64,000 nt of DNA from Lysobacter enzymogenes (GTDB taxonomy: Bacteria > Pseudomonadota > Gammaproteobacteria > Xanthomonadales > Xanthomonadaceae). The notes beneath the pieces are model-generated. The model was not told the origin of the DNA and did not search any database. It worked only from the letters and a program-made list of their open reading frames with translations. Numbering within the stretch: the stretch's first letter is position 1; each line of letters opens with the position of its first letter. The translations under genes were made by a program, and so were the position numbers. Below are positions 53,913 through 63,330 of this stretch, one piece after another. The stretch covers positions 569,987 through 633,986 of the forward strand of contig NZ_FNOG01000003.1 in NCBI RefSeq assembly GCF_900106525.1, written 5' to 3'.

Positions 53913-55598
53913 ATGTGCTCGATCCTCGGCTTGTTCGACCTGCGCGCCGGCGCCGACCTGCGCCCGCTCAGGCCCCTGGCGTTGTCGCTGTCGGCGCGAC
54001 AACGCCACCGCGGCCCCGACTGGTCCGGCGTGCACGCCGAACCGCGCGCGATCCTGGTGCACGAGCGTCTGGCCATCGTCGATCCCAGCGGCGGCTCGCA
54101 GCCGCTGCGCTCGGCCGACGGCGAACTGGCGCTGGCGGTCAACGGCGAGATCTACAACCACCGCGAACTCGAGCAGCAGCTCGCCCAGCCCTATGCGTTC
54201 CAGACCAAGTCCGACTGCGAAGTGGTCAACGCGCTCTATCGCGAAGGCCTGGAGCCGGCCGAGCTGCTGAACCGCCTCAACGGCATCTTCGCTTTCGCCC
54301 TGTGGGACAGCGCGCGCGGGCGCTACCTGATCGCGCGCGATCCGATCGGCGTGTGCCCGCTGTACTGGGGCCACGACGCCGACGGCCGCCTGTGGGTGGC
54401 CTCGGAAATGAAGGCGCTGGCGCGGCTGTGCGACGACGTCGCGCCGTTCCCGCCCGGCCACTACTACGACAGCGACGTCGGCGCGCCGGTGAAGTATTAC
54501 CAGCGCCCGTGGCGCGACTACGACGCGGTGCAGGGCGTGGAAGCCGACAAGCGCGAACTGCGCGAAGCGTTCGAGCGCGCCGTGCACCGGCAGATGATGA
54601 GCGACGTGCCCTACGGCGTGCTGCTGTCCGGCGGCCTGGATTCCTCGCTGGTCGCCGCCTGCGCGGCGCGCTTCGCCCGCCGCCGGATCGAGGAGGACGA
54701 CCAGTCCGAAGCCTGGTGGCCGCGCCTGCATTCCTTCGCCATCGGCCTGGACGGCTCGCCCGACCTGGCCGCGGCCGAAATCGCGGCGCAGGCGCTGGGC
54801 ACCGTGCACCACGGCTTCACCTACACCTTCGAGGAAGGCCTGGACGCGTTGCCGGACGTGATCGCCCACATCGAGACCTACGATGTCACCACCATCCGCG
54901 CCTCCACGCCGATGTTCCTGCTGGCGCGGCGGATCAAGGCGATGGGGGTGAAGATGGTGCTCTCGGGCGAGGGCAGCGACGAGATCTTCGGCGGCTATCT
55001 GTATTTCCACAAAGCGCCCAACGCGCGCGAGTTCCACGAAGAGCTGGTGCGCAAGCTCGACGCGCTGCACAGCTTCGACTGCCTGCGCGCGAACAAGTCG
55101 ATGATGGCCTGGGGCGTGGAGCCGCGGGTGCCGTTCCTGGACGTGGAGTTCCTGGACGCGGCCATGCGCATCGACGCGAGCGCCAAGATGGTCGACAAGG
55201 CCGCCGGCAAGATCGAGAAGTCGATCCTGCGCGAAGCGTTCGAAGGCTATCTGCCCGATTCGATCCTGTGGCGGCAGAAGGAGCAGTTCAGCGACGGCGT
55301 CGGCTACGGCTGGATCGACGGGCTCAAGGCCCATGCCGAGGCCCAGGTCAGCGACCGCGACCTCGCCGCGGCGGCGGTGCGCTTCCCGATCAACACCCCG
55401 CAGACCAAAGAAGCGTATTACTACCGCAGCATCTTCGAGCGCCACTTTCCCGGCGACGCTTGCGCCAACACAGTCCCGGGCGGCAAGTCGATCGCCTGCT
55501 CTTCGCCGGCGGCGATCGCCTGGGACGCGGCCTTCGCCAACGCGGCCGATCCGTCGGGGCGCGCGGTGGCGGGAGTGCATCAGGCGGCGTTGGCCTGA
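53913..55598 (+). CDS. asnB: asparagine synthetase B, glutamine-hydrolysing
   Basis: AsnB makes asparagine from aspartate, ATP and glutamine. The 561-residue protein has the N-terminal Cys2 of the class II glutaminase domain (MCSILGLFD) with RHRGPDWSG and LAVNGEIYNHREL. The synthetase domain has the PP-loop VLLSGGLDSSLVA near 230, LSGEGSDEIFGGYLYFHKAP near 350 and EPRVPFLDVEFLD near 405. Its length and order match Escherichia coli AsnB. GGAG lies eight bases before the start. The 114 bases upstream hold the attenuator described above. No lasso-peptide partner genes are nearby. Confidence 0.97.
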   Translation: MCSILGLFDLRAGADLRPLRPLALSLSARQRHRGPDWSGVHAEPRAILVHERLAIVDPSGGSQPLRSADGELALAVNGEIYNHRELEQQLAQPYAFQTKSDCEVVNALYREGLEPAELLNRLNGIFAFALWDSARGRYLIARDPIGVCPLYWGHDADGRLWVASEMKALARLCDDVAPFPPGHYYDSDVGAPVKYYQRPWRDYDAVQGVEADKRELREAFERAVHRQMMSDVPYGVLLSGGLDSSLVAACAARFARRRIEEDDQSEAWWPRLHSFAIGLDGSPDLAAAEIAAQALGTVHHGFTYTFEEGLDALPDVIAHIETYDVTTIRASTPMFLLARRIKAMGVKMVLSGEGSDEIFGGYLYFHKAPNAREFHEELVRKLDALHSFDCLRANKSMMAWGVEPRVPFLDVEFLDAAMRIDASAKMVDKAAGKIEKSILREAFEGYLPDSILWRQKEQFSDGVGYGWIDGLKAHAEAQVSDRDLAAAAVRFPINTPQTKEAYYYRSIFERHFPGDACANTVPGGKSIACSSPAAIAWDAAFANAADPSGRAVAGVHQAALA

Positions 55599-55652
55599 GG
55601 CGGGCGTTGCGGGCGTCGTCGCGGCCGCTGGCTGCGACGGCGCGAACCCGGC

Positions 55653-56126
55653 TTACAGGCCGCAACCGTCCCAGTTGCGGGTGAAGGTCTTGGTTTCGAT
55701 CGCCGCGCTGCCCGGGCACTGCACGCTGACCCGGGCGGTGGCGAGCAGTTTGCAACCGGCGTTCTTGAACACCACGGTGCCGACTTGCACCGGCTCGCCC
55801 GAGTAGCTGTCGTAACCGTCGCGCTCGCGGCTGTCGACGACCCAGTTCGGGTGCACGTCGCTGCGGCTGGAGACTTCGACTTCGACCAGGTAGTAGGCCG
55901 GATTCGGGAACGAGCCGTGCGCGAACGGATGACGCACGACGCCGGCTTCGCCGCGCACGCCGGCCGTGGTCGCGGTTTCGTAGAAGGTGTGCTTCATCTG
56001 AGCGCTGTACTTGCCGTTGCACACGGACGCGTTCTGCCAGTCGCTCGGCGGCGGCGATGCGAGCGCGGCCAGCGGCAGGGCGGCCAGGAGCGCGGCAAGC
56101 ATGGGGAGGGTACGGATAAGGCGCAT
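55653..56126 (-). CDS. secreted hypothetical protein
   Basis: The 157-residue protein has a clear signal peptide (about 1-23, LAALAS). The mature part holds four Cys residues, enough for two disulfides, in a beta-rich sequence (CNGKYSAQMKHTFYETATTAG, SRSDVHPNWVVDSRERDGYDSYSG, FKNAGCKLLATARVSVQCPG). I do not recognise the family. It converges with asnB, and only 54 bases separate the two stops. Confidence 0.75.
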   Translation of the reverse strand: MRLIRTLPMLAALLAALPLAALASPPPSDWQNASVCNGKYSAQMKHTFYETATTAGVRGEAGVVRHPFAHGSFPNPAYYLVEVEVSSRSDVHPNWVVDSRERDGYDSYSGEPVQVGTVVFKNAGCKLLATARVSVQCPGSAAIETKTFTRNWDGCGL

Positions 56127-56281
56127 GGGATGTCCCTGAGTGTGGTGATCGGGTCCGCGCCCGGCCGCCGGCTGCACCGGGGCCGAACGCGGGACCGCCG
56201 CCGCAAGCGATGCGGGGGCTGTTACCTGACTCGCAAACTCCAGGGAAAACGGCTCACGCCGCCCAGGTTGTTCCGCGTTGT

Positions 56282-57451
56282 TCAGTCCGCCAGCGGATAA
56301 CGCCGGCAATCGAACCATTGCACGCCCGCGCCGCGGGTCTGGCGCAGCACCCACGGCAGCGCCGTGCGCGCCTTGTCGTGGATGTCGTGGAACAGGATCG
56401 TGCCGTGCCGCCACAGCAGCATCAGGCTCAGCAGCCGGCCCTGGACCTGGCCGGCATCGACCTTGGCGTTCCAGTCCTGCGAGTCGATGGTCCACAGCGC
56501 CACGCGCAGGCCTTGTTCGCGGAAGAATTCGCCGCTGTCGGCGCGGCGCTGGCCGTAGGGCGGGCGGAACAGCGGGCGGTACAGCGCGCCGGTCTCGCTC
56601 CGCACCAGCGCATTGCTGCGGATCACCGAGTCCTGCCACTGGGGCCAGCGCGAATGCGATTGATGCTGCCAGCCGTGCGAGGCCACGCACATGCCGGCAT
56701 AGGTCTTGGCCGGCGCTTCGGCCGCCAGTCGCGGTTGCAATCGCTCGCCGAGCACGAAGAAGGTCGCGTTGAGCTTGTGCTCGCGCAGGGTGCGCAGCAA
56801 CGCGTCGGTGCTGCCGCCGGGCGCGGTCGGGCCGTCGTCGAAGGTCAGCAGGAACTGGCGGTCGGGCAGCTCGCTGCCGTCGACTTCCTGCGCCGAATAG
56901 GTGTCGATCTCGCTGCTGGTGCGCGGGAACAACGCGGCCAGGCGCAATTGTTCGTCGAGGTAGATGCGGTGGAAACGCGCCGCATCGCTGCGCCACGCGG
57001 CGAACGCGGGCGTGGGCGCGGCGTCGAAGCCGGCGGCGAGCTTGCGCAGCGCGGCGGCGTCGGCGGCCGGCGCGCAGAACGGCTCGCGCGGCGCGCAGGC
57101 GCGCGCGGCCAGCCGGTAGTTGTCGGCGAGCCGCTGCCACCAGCGCGCGCGGATCTTGTCGAGGCTGGCGCGGTCGATCTGCTTGAGCCGCAGGCGCTGC
57201 GCCAGCGCGGCGTCGTCGAGCGGTTCGGCCAGGGTCAGCTCGTGGGCGAAGGCGAGGATCTCCGCGCGCGAAGCGCGGTCGAACGCGGCCGGCGAGTCGA
57301 TCGGCTGCGGCCACAGGGCGCGGTCGGCGCTGGCGATTTCGGCCGGGCCGGCGGCGTACAGCGGGGCGGCGGCGAGCAGCGCGCACAGCGCGGCGATGCT
57401 GGCGAAGGCGCGTCGGCGTCCTTGCGTGGTTTCCATCGGGTTCCTCTCCAT
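56282..57451 (-). CDS. polysaccharide deacetylase (CE4, NodB-homology domain)
   Basis: The 389-residue protein has a signal peptide (about 1-33) and an N-terminal helical region (about 35-195). A NodB domain follows, with motif 1 TFDDGP near 205, motif 2 SHGWQHQSH near 262, motif 3 RPPYG near 300, motif 4 LWTIDSQDW near 325 and motif 5 FHDIH near 355. CE4 enzymes remove N- or O-acetyl groups from chitin, peptidoglycan or other glycans, using a divalent metal bound by Asp and two His. Two ATGs, at 57451 and 57436, each have their own GAGGAACCC site within a short direct repeat, so the start is ambiguous by five codons. Confidence 0.9.
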   Translation of the reverse strand: MERNPMETTQGRRRAFASIAALCALLAAAPLYAAGPAEIASADRALWPQPIDSPAAFDRASRAEILAFAHELTLAEPLDDAALAQRLRLKQIDRASLDKIRARWWQRLADNYRLAARACAPREPFCAPAADAAALRKLAAGFDAAPTPAFAAWRSDAARFHRIYLDEQLRLAALFPRTSSEIDTYSAQEVDGSELPDRQFLLTFDDGPTAPGGSTDALLRTLREHKLNATFFVLGERLQPRLAAEAPAKTYAGMCVASHGWQHQSHSRWPQWQDSVIRSNALVRSETGALYRPLFRPPYGQRRADSGEFFREQGLRVALWTIDSQDWNAKVDAGQVQGRLLSLMLLWRHGTILFHDIHDKARTALPWVLRQTRGAGVQWFDCRRYPLAD

Positions 57452-57476
57452 AGGGTTCCTCGGCCTGCTCGATTCG

Positions 57477-57564
57477 TGCGTTGGTGCGTTAACGCGTTAG
57501 TGCGCCAGCGCATTGGTTCGTTAATGCATTGACGTATTAACGCATCAACGCATGGATGCATTCG
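57477..57564. repeat. eleven imperfect copies of an 8-bp repeat (TGCGTTAA type)
   Basis: From 57477 the sequence reads in 8-base units: TGCGTTGG, TGCGTTAA, CGCGTTAG, TGCGCCAG, CGCATTGG, TTCGTTAA, TGCATTGA, CGTATTAA, CGCATCAA, CGCATGGA and TGCATTCG. The consensus is YGCRTTRR. It lies between the deacetylase and the TPR gene, upstream of the deacetylase. It is AT-richer than its surroundings and not coding. Confidence 0.85.
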
Positions 57565-57588
57565 CGCGCCACCGCGGCATCGCCGGCT

Positions 57589-58794
57589 TCAATAGCCGCT
57601 GACCCGCTGCAAGGCTTCGTCGTAACTCTTGTCCGGCTTCTCGCGCCGCGCCGCCAGATAGTTCGACATCGCCCGTTCGTACTGCCCGTCGAGCTCGTAG
57701 AGCTTGCCGATGTTGTAATACGCGCCGGCGCGAATGGTCGCGGCGCCCGCGCCCTTGGCCAGGGCGATGGCGCGGCGCGAGGCCCAGATCGCCTCGGCCG
57801 CGCGGCCCTTGCGCACATAGGCCAGGCCGAGGTTGCTGAAGGCCAGCGCGTAGCCGGGGTCGAGTTCGATCGCTTGCTGATAGGCGGCGATGGCGCCGAC
57901 GAGGTCGCCGCTGCGGTAGGCGGTTTCGCCGCGCTGGTTGGCGGCGACTGCGTTCTCGCCCTCAGCCGCGGTAGCCGGCGCGCCCTGGCCGGGCGCGCGC
58001 GCCAGTTCCGCGCCGAGCGCGTCGGCGCTGGCGCGGCTGGCGGCGATGCGGTCGATCTCCTCGAAGCGGCCGTCGCTGTCGATGCGCAGCACCGTCCACA
58101 CATTGCCGGGCTGCGCCGGCGCCGCGTAGGTACGCACCAGGGTCTGGCCGACATAGACGTAGACCCGCGCGCCGCTGCGCGCCAGCGCATCGCTGTCGGG
58201 CTGCTGGCGATGGCCGAAGTCGTGCACGGCATAGGTGTAGGTCGCACCGGGCAGGCGGCGGGCGATGGTGACGGTCTCCGGCCGGCGATGGTCGGCGGCG
58301 TCGAGGTCGAGCAGCGCGTCGGGCCCGCGCGGACGCTGGAAGTAGACATGGCGGCCGGCGTAGCTCAGGTGCGCATCCAGATCCACGCCGGGCGCGTCCC
58401 AGCTCAGCACCACGCGCAGGCCGTCGAGGCTGGCCAGCGCCGGGCTCAGCGCGTAACGCTTGCCGTCGCAGGGGCATTGCGCCAGCAGTTCGGCATAGCC
58501 CGGCTTGCGGATAGACAGGCCTGCGTCCGGGTCGCGCAGAGCGTCCGGGTCGAACGCGGCGCGGCCCTGCGCGTCGCTGGCCGCGGCCAGCGCGGCCTGG
58601 CCGTCGCGGCGCAGTTCCACACTCGCGCCTTCGATGCGCTGGTCGGCGACGGTGGCGCTGAGCACGGTGACCGCGCCCTCGGGGTCGGCGGCGCCGGCGC
58701 TCGCCGCCCAGGCCAGCAACGCGGTGGCGGCCGCACGTCGCAGCGCGGTGCGGATGGGCGCGCTGCGGATGGGCGCGGTGTGGTGGGCAGACAT
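57589..58794 (-). CDS. secreted YfaP/DUF2135-like and TPR protein
   Basis: The 401-residue protein has a signal peptide (about 1-36, GAADP). An Ig-like or carboxypeptidase-regulatory-like beta domain (about 40-110) follows, with DGQAALAAASDAQGRAAF. Then comes a YfaP/DUF2135-like segment (LSWDAPGVDLDAHLSYAGRHVYF near 130), and TPR repeats from about 275 to 390 (GETAYRSGDLVGAIAAYQQAIELDPGYALAFSNLGLAYV). The start at 58794 is chosen because it gives a normal signal peptide; longer starts add Arg/Ala-rich sequence. It may bind or scaffold proteins in the periplasm. It diverges from the antiporter gene. Confidence 0.75.
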   Translation of the reverse strand: MSAHHTAPIRSAPIRTALRRAAATALLAWAASAGAADPEGAVTVLSATVADQRIEGASVELRRDGQAALAAASDAQGRAAFDPDALRDPDAGLSIRKPGYAELLAQCPCDGKRYALSPALASLDGLRVVLSWDAPGVDLDAHLSYAGRHVYFQRPRGPDALLDLDAADHRRPETVTIARRLPGATYTYAVHDFGHRQQPDSDALARSGARVYVYVGQTLVRTYAAPAQPGNVWTVLRIDSDGRFEEIDRIAASRASADALGAELARAPGQGAPATAAEGENAVAANQRGETAYRSGDLVGAIAAYQQAIELDPGYALAFSNLGLAYVRKGRAAEAIWASRRAIALAKGAGAATIRAGAYYNIGKLYELDGQYERAMSNYLAARREKPDKSYDEALQRVSGY

Positions 58795-59045
58795 GCGGGC
58801 CTTGCGGTCGCGAGCGGCGGGAGCGGGGCGGGAGCGCATCGCCGCGATGATACGTGCACCGTTGCGCGCGGGCGATACGTGCTGGCGGCAGGCGCTGGCG
58901 ACAGGCGCGAGCGATGCGCGCAATGCAGCGTGCGGCCCGGGTGCGCATCGCCTTGCGCCCACGCCTGCTAGGCTGTGACCCCGGCCCCCGCGGCCGGTCT
59001 GACGAACGCGAACGATGCGCCGGCGGCGCGGTAAGGGAGAGTGCG

Positions 59046-60875
59046 ATGGCGGCCGAAGCAGCGGGGGGTAGCGAGCTGGTCAAGGTGGTGGTGCTGTTGG
59101 CGGCCGGCGTGATCGCAGTGCCGATCTTCAAGCGCATCGGCCTGGGCTCGGTGTTGGGCTATCTGGCCGCGGGCCTGTTGATCGGTCCGTTCGGATTGGG
59201 CTTCTTCGCCGATCCGCAGGCGATCCTGCACGTGGCCGAACTCGGCGTGGTGATGTTCTTGTTCATCATCGGCCTGGAGATGCGGCCCTCGCACCTGTGG
59301 AGCCTGCGCCGCGAGATCTTCGGCCTGGGCACCGCGCAGATCGCGCTGTGCTCGGCGGCGATGACCGGCGTCGGCCTGCTCGCCGGGTTTCCGCCGGTGG
59401 TGGCCTTCATCGGCGCGATGGGTTTCGTCTTGACCTCCACCGCCATCGTCATGCAGATCCTCGGCGAGCGCGGCGATCTGGCGCTGCCGCGCGGCCAGCG
59501 CATCGTTTCGATCCTGCTGTTCGAAGACCTGTTGATCGTGCCGCTGCTGGCGCTGGTGGCGCTGATGGCGCCGCCGGATCCGAACGCCGCCGCGGCCGTC
59601 GCGCATTCGCGCTGGGCCGACATCGGCATCGCCCTGGCCTCGCTGGCGGCGCTGATCGGCGCCGGCATCTGGCTGCTCAATCCGATGTTCCGCATCCTCG
59701 CCGCGGCCAAGGCGCGCGAGGTGATGACCGCGGCGGCGCTGCTGGTGGTGCTGGGCGCGGCGCTGCTGATGCAGGTCGGCGGCCTGTCGATGGCGATGGG
59801 CGCGTTCCTGGCCGGCGTGCTGCTGTCGGAATCCAGCTTCCGTCATCAGCTCGAGGCCGACGTCGAACCGTTCCGCGGCATCCTGCTCGGCCTGTTCTTC
59901 CTCAGCGTGGGCATGTCGCTGGACCTCAAGGTGGTCGCGGCCAACTGGCCGCTGATCGTCGGCGGCGTGCTCGCGCTGATGCTGGTCAAGGCGCTGTGCA
60001 TCTACATCGTCGCGCGGCTGCTGAAGTCCTGCCACACCGAGTCCCTGGACCGCGCGGTGCTGATGGCGCAAGGCGGCGAGTTCGCCTTCGTGCTGTTCTC
60101 CGCCGCGGTCAACGCGCGTCTGATCCAGGCCGAGATCGGCGCCAACCTCACCGCCATCGTGGTGCTGTCGATGGTGCTCACGCCGGTGGCGATCATCGCC
60201 CTGCGCAAGCTCTCACCCAAGACCGCGCTGTCGCTGGAAGGCGTGGACGAGCCCAACGGCCTCAGCGGCAGCGTGCTGCTGATCGGCTTCGGCCGCTTCG
60301 GCCAGGTGGTGTCGCAGTCGCTGCTGGCGCGCGCGGTGGAGGTGGCGATCATCGACACCGACGTGGAGATGATCGAAAGCGCGCAGACCTTCGGCTTCAA
60401 GGTCTACTACGGCGACGGCACCCGCCTGGACGTGCTGCGCGCCTCCGGCGCGGCCACCGCTCAGTTGATCGCGATCTGCATCGACGACCGCGCCGCGGCC
60501 ACCAGCACCGCCCAGTTGATCCGCCACGAGTTCCCACAGGCGCGGGTGCTGGCGCGCAGCTTCGACCGCGAGCATGCGCTGGAGCTGGTGCACGCCGGGG
60601 TCGATCTGCAGGTCCGCGAGACCTTCGAATCGGCGATGCGTTTCGGCGAAGCGGCGCTGATCGAACTGGGCGTGTCGGCCGACGATGCGGCCGAGGTGGT
60701 CGCCGACATCCGCCGCCGCGACGCCGAGCGCTTCGAGCTCGAGCTGGTCGACGGCGTGCGCGCCGGTGTGTCGCTGCTTTACGGCAACATGCAGCAGACG
60801 CCGCTGATCGCGCCCAAGCCGCGCCAGGCCCATCGCGACGACGAGGAAGAGCACGCGCCGGGCATTTCGGCGTGA
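59046..60875 (+). CDS. CPA2 cation:proton antiporter (KefB/KefC-like)
   Basis: The 609-residue inner-membrane protein has 12-13 hydrophobic helices (about 8-385) with the CPA2 pattern GLGSVLGYLAAGLLIGPFGLG, ELGVVMFLFIIGLEM and FEDLLIVPLLALVALM. A cytosolic RCK/TrkA-N domain (about 400-520) with VLLIGFGRFGQVVSQSL for nucleotide binding follows, then an acidic tail. Kef systems exchange K+ for H+ under electrophile stress. No KefG/KefF partner is seen beside it, so control may differ. The ATG at 59046 follows AAGGGAGAG. Confidence 0.9.
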   Translation: MAAEAAGGSELVKVVVLLAAGVIAVPIFKRIGLGSVLGYLAAGLLIGPFGLGFFADPQAILHVAELGVVMFLFIIGLEMRPSHLWSLRREIFGLGTAQIALCSAAMTGVGLLAGFPPVVAFIGAMGFVLTSTAIVMQILGERGDLALPRGQRIVSILLFEDLLIVPLLALVALMAPPDPNAAAAVAHSRWADIGIALASLAALIGAGIWLLNPMFRILAAAKAREVMTAAALLVVLGAALLMQVGGLSMAMGAFLAGVLLSESSFRHQLEADVEPFRGILLGLFFLSVGMSLDLKVVAANWPLIVGGVLALMLVKALCIYIVARLLKSCHTESLDRAVLMAQGGEFAFVLFSAAVNARLIQAEIGANLTAIVVLSMVLTPVAIIALRKLSPKTALSLEGVDEPNGLSGSVLLIGFGRFGQVVSQSLLARAVEVAIIDTDVEMIESAQTFGFKVYYGDGTRLDVLRASGAATAQLIAICIDDRAAATSTAQLIRHEFPQARVLARSFDREHALELVHAGVDLQVRETFESAMRFGEAALIELGVSADDAAEVVADIRRRDAERFELELVDGVRAGVSLLYGNMQQTPLIAPKPRQAHRDDEEEHAPGISA

Positions 60876-60999
60876 GCCGGTCGCGCACGCAGGCGCTACG
60901 CACGAACGCGCCGCGTGCGGCGGGCGTGCCGGGTGCGAGCGTGCCGGGTACGAGCCGGTTGCGCGTTGGCGCGGGCCGTATGCGAAGCGCAGGCGGGCG

Positions 61000-61515
61000 A
61001 TGAGCTTCAACCTCTGGGGCCTGCTGTTTCCGCTGCTGTTCGCGGTCGGGCTGTACGCACTGGTGCGCGCGATCGGCTCGCTGTTGCGGCTGACCGGCAC
61101 CGCCGCCGTCGCGCGCGTGCCGGCGCGCAGCGGCGAGCGCCTACAGGTGCCGGCCGGGCGCTACGACCTGTGCGTGGAAGGACGCAGCTTCAGCCTCGAT
61201 TTCCTCGGCGTGGACTACGCGCTGCACGAGGCCGGCGGCGAGCCGGTCCGGATACACCGCAAATACTTGAGCCGCACCAAGGTCAGCGGCTTCGGTTCCA
61301 CTCGCATCAGCACGGGTTGGTTCGAACTCTCGCGCGACAGCGAACTGAGCCTGAGCGTGCAGGGCCTGTCGGCGCAGGCGCAGCAGCGTTGCTGGATCGT
61401 GGTCCAGCGGCCGATCGGCGCGGGCATCGCGATCCGCGTAGTGGCCCTGGTGCTCGGCGGATTCGCCGTCATCGGCGGCCTGGTCGGCAGCGTACACGCC
61501 TGGCTGTTGCCTTAG
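61000..61515 (+). CDS. small membrane protein of unknown function
   Basis: The 171-residue protein has a hydrophobic N-terminal segment (about 5-33) and a C-terminal one (about 145-168). A soluble beta-rich region lies between them (VPAGRYDLCVEGRSFSLDF, then IHRKYLSRTKVSGFGSTRIS). The topology would place the middle part on one side of the inner membrane. I do not recognise the family. It follows the antiporter by 124 bases and may be co-transcribed. Confidence 0.65.
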   Translation: MSFNLWGLLFPLLFAVGLYALVRAIGSLLRLTGTAAVARVPARSGERLQVPAGRYDLCVEGRSFSLDFLGVDYALHEAGGEPVRIHRKYLSRTKVSGFGSTRISTGWFELSRDSELSLSVQGLSAQAQQRCWIVVQRPIGAGIAIRVVALVLGGFAVIGGLVGSVHAWLLP

Positions 61516-61538
61516 CCCGCCGCCATCGGCGGGCGAGA

Positions 61539-62504
61539 CTAGCGCGCGGCGGCGCAATCCGGCGGCCAGCGCTGGTCGGCGCCGGGTTTGAGATCGATCA
61601 CGAAGAACTCGCCCGACCGCGCGCCATCGGCCTGGGCGAACAGCAGCCGGTCGCCGCGCGGCGACAGCAGCGGGCTGACCTGGAAGACGTCCGCGCGCGC
61701 GGCGACCTTGCCGAGTTCGCGCCAACGTCCGTTTTCGAGCCGATAGCGGTACAGGTGAGAGCGATCGCCGCGATCGATGACCGCCACCAGTTCACGTCCG
61801 TTGCGGGAGAGTTCGGCCTCGTACTCGTTGGCCGCGCTGCTGACCGGGGCGCCGAAGTTGCGCACGCGCCAGCTGCCGTCGCGCTGCGGCGCGGCGATGT
61901 AGATATCTCCCCGGCCGAATCCGCCGGCACGGGCCGAGCCGAACAGCAGCCGGCCGTCGGCCAGCGCGCGCGGCAGCAGTTCCGACGCCGGGGAATTCAC
62001 CGGCTTCGGCATTCGTACCGGCTCGCCCCAGCCATCGGCCTCGCGTTCGGCGTAGTAAATGTCGAGATCCTCGCCCTTGGGATCGTGGCGTGCGGACACG
62101 AAGTACACGCGCTTGCCGTCGGCGCTCACGAACGGATCGGCGTCGAGGCCCGGGCGCGCCGCCGCGAAGCCCGGCGGTTGCGGCGGCGACCAGCCGTCGG
62201 CGGTGCAGCGCGACTGCAGAATGCGCCACTGGGCGAAGTTGCGGTCGCTGCGCATGAAATAGAACTCGCGGCCGTCGGGCGAGAAGGTCGGCGAGGATTC
62301 GTACTCGTCGCTGGCGATGCCGGCCGGCGCCCAGCGCTGCGCCGCGCTCGGCGTGGGCGCCGCGGCGCGCGGATAGGCGAGCGCGCAGGCGCTGGCGCAA
62401 GCGGCGGCCAGGATCGCCATCGGCAGCCAGCGCACGCAGGAGAGGGCCGGCGATGGGGCCGGGACGACAGCGCGCAGCAAGCGGTGGAGACGAAGGCGAG
62501 GCAT
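61539..62504 (-). CDS. exported PD40/TolB-like beta-propeller protein
   Basis: The 321-residue protein has a hydrophobic N-terminal segment preceded by Arg-rich sequence (about 1-45). Repeated WD40-like PD40 blades follow: ESSPTFSPDGREFYFMR near 68, DADPFVSADGKRVYFVS near 118, LLPRALADGRLLFGSA near 170, YEAELSRNGRELVAV near 220 and VSPLLSPRGDRLLFAQ near 275. Such propellers bind proteins or glycans in the periplasm. The first Met may lie upstream of the true start, and a Met near residue 29 gives a more compact signal peptide. Confidence 0.8.
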   Translation of the reverse strand: MPRLRLHRLLRAVVPAPSPALSCVRWLPMAILAAACASACALAYPRAAAPTPSAAQRWAPAGIASDEYESSPTFSPDGREFYFMRSDRNFAQWRILQSRCTADGWSPPQPPGFAAARPGLDADPFVSADGKRVYFVSARHDPKGEDLDIYYAEREADGWGEPVRMPKPVNSPASELLPRALADGRLLFGSARAGGFGRGDIYIAAPQRDGSWRVRNFGAPVSSAANEYEAELSRNGRELVAVIDRGDRSHLYRYRLENGRWRELGKVAARADVFQVSPLLSPRGDRLLFAQADGARSGEFFVIDLKPGADQRWPPDCAAAR

Positions 62505-62531
62505 GGCGTCTGCGCAGCGGCGGTGGCGGAT

Positions 62532-63149
62532 TCAGTCCTTGCGGCGTTGCTGGAAGCGTCGCGCCTTGGCGACGTTGCCGCAGGTCGCCATGTCGCACCA
62601 GCGCCGCCGCCCGCTCTTGGAGGTGTCGACGAACACCCAGCCGCAACCGCGCCCGTCGCACACGCGCAGCCGCTCCAGGCGCGCGTCGCGAAGCAGTTCG
62701 ATGGCGAAGGCAGTGGAGACGTGGGCGATCAGGTCCAACCCCGAACGCTCGGCCGACCACTGCGTCTGCAGGCGCCCGTCGTGCGAGACCAGCCGCGCCG
62801 CGCGCGAGGCGGCCAGGCGCGCCTGGTCGAGCGCGTCGAGCTCCGCCGCGTCCGGCTCCTCGCCGGCCGCCAGCGCGTACAGCGCCACGCACAAGGTTTC
62901 GCGTAATTGCTTGCAGCGCGCCAGCGCGGCGGCGGCCTTGGCCGGCGACGCCGCGGCTTGCGCGGCCAGGGCATCCAGATCGGCCGGCGCGACCAGCGCG
63001 GCCTTGCGCGCCCAGCGCAGCAGGGCCGGGTAGCCGTCGAGCCAGTCGCGCGGCTCGGTGTCGCGCGCGGTCACGGTATTGATCAGATCCAGGGCGGGAT
63101 CGCCGCCGACCAGGTCCATAGCGCGGAATTCGTGCGGTTCCAGGCGCAT
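62532..63149 (-). CDS. ABATE/CGNR zinc-finger regulator-like protein
   Basis: The 205-residue protein has an N-terminal ABATE domain (about 10-140, with DPALDLINTVTARD near 17 and WLDGYPALLRWARKAAL near 36). The C-terminal CGNR zinc finger (about 160-200) follows the pattern CDGRGCGWVFVDTSKSGRRRWCDMATCGNVAKARRF, with four Cys ligands. CGNR proteins are thought to be DNA-binding stress or transcription regulators. It is separated from the propeller gene by 27 bases and shares its strand. Confidence 0.87.
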   Translation of the reverse strand: MRLEPHEFRAMDLVGGDPALDLINTVTARDTEPRDWLDGYPALLRWARKAALVAPADLDALAAQAAASPAKAAAALARCKQLRETLCVALYALAAGEEPDAAELDALDQARLAASRAARLVSHDGRLQTQWSAERSGLDLIAHVSTAFAIELLRDARLERLRVCDGRGCGWVFVDTSKSGRRRWCDMATCGNVAKARRFQQRRKD

Positions 63150-63244
63150 ACGTCACCGTTGAAGTGCTTTTTTCAGGTTAGGCCAGCCCTTTATAACCTG
63201 CAATATGGAATTAAAGGGTTTGCGACGAACGGCGCCGATGCCCC

Positions 63245-63272
63245 CTGTAGGAGCGGCGCAAGCCGCGACCGC
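63245..63272. repeat. single REP element
   Basis: CTGTAGGAGCGGCGCAAG begins at 63245 and continues as CCGCGACCGCG. It is one more copy of the dispersed family, alone here without an inverted partner. It lies in the 239-base gap between the CGNR gene and the endopeptidase, which holds no gene. Confidence 0.85.
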
Positions 63273-63330
63273 GCCCCCGCAGCCTCGCGCCGCAAGCCAG
63301 ACGCCACGACGACAACCCGCGATGCCCAAC

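Noticed and set aside
57235-57561. A 108-codon frame through the 8-bp repeat region
   Set aside because: Its N-terminal part reads only the repeat in one of several open frames and the rest is antisense to the deacetylase. It has no ribosome binding site.
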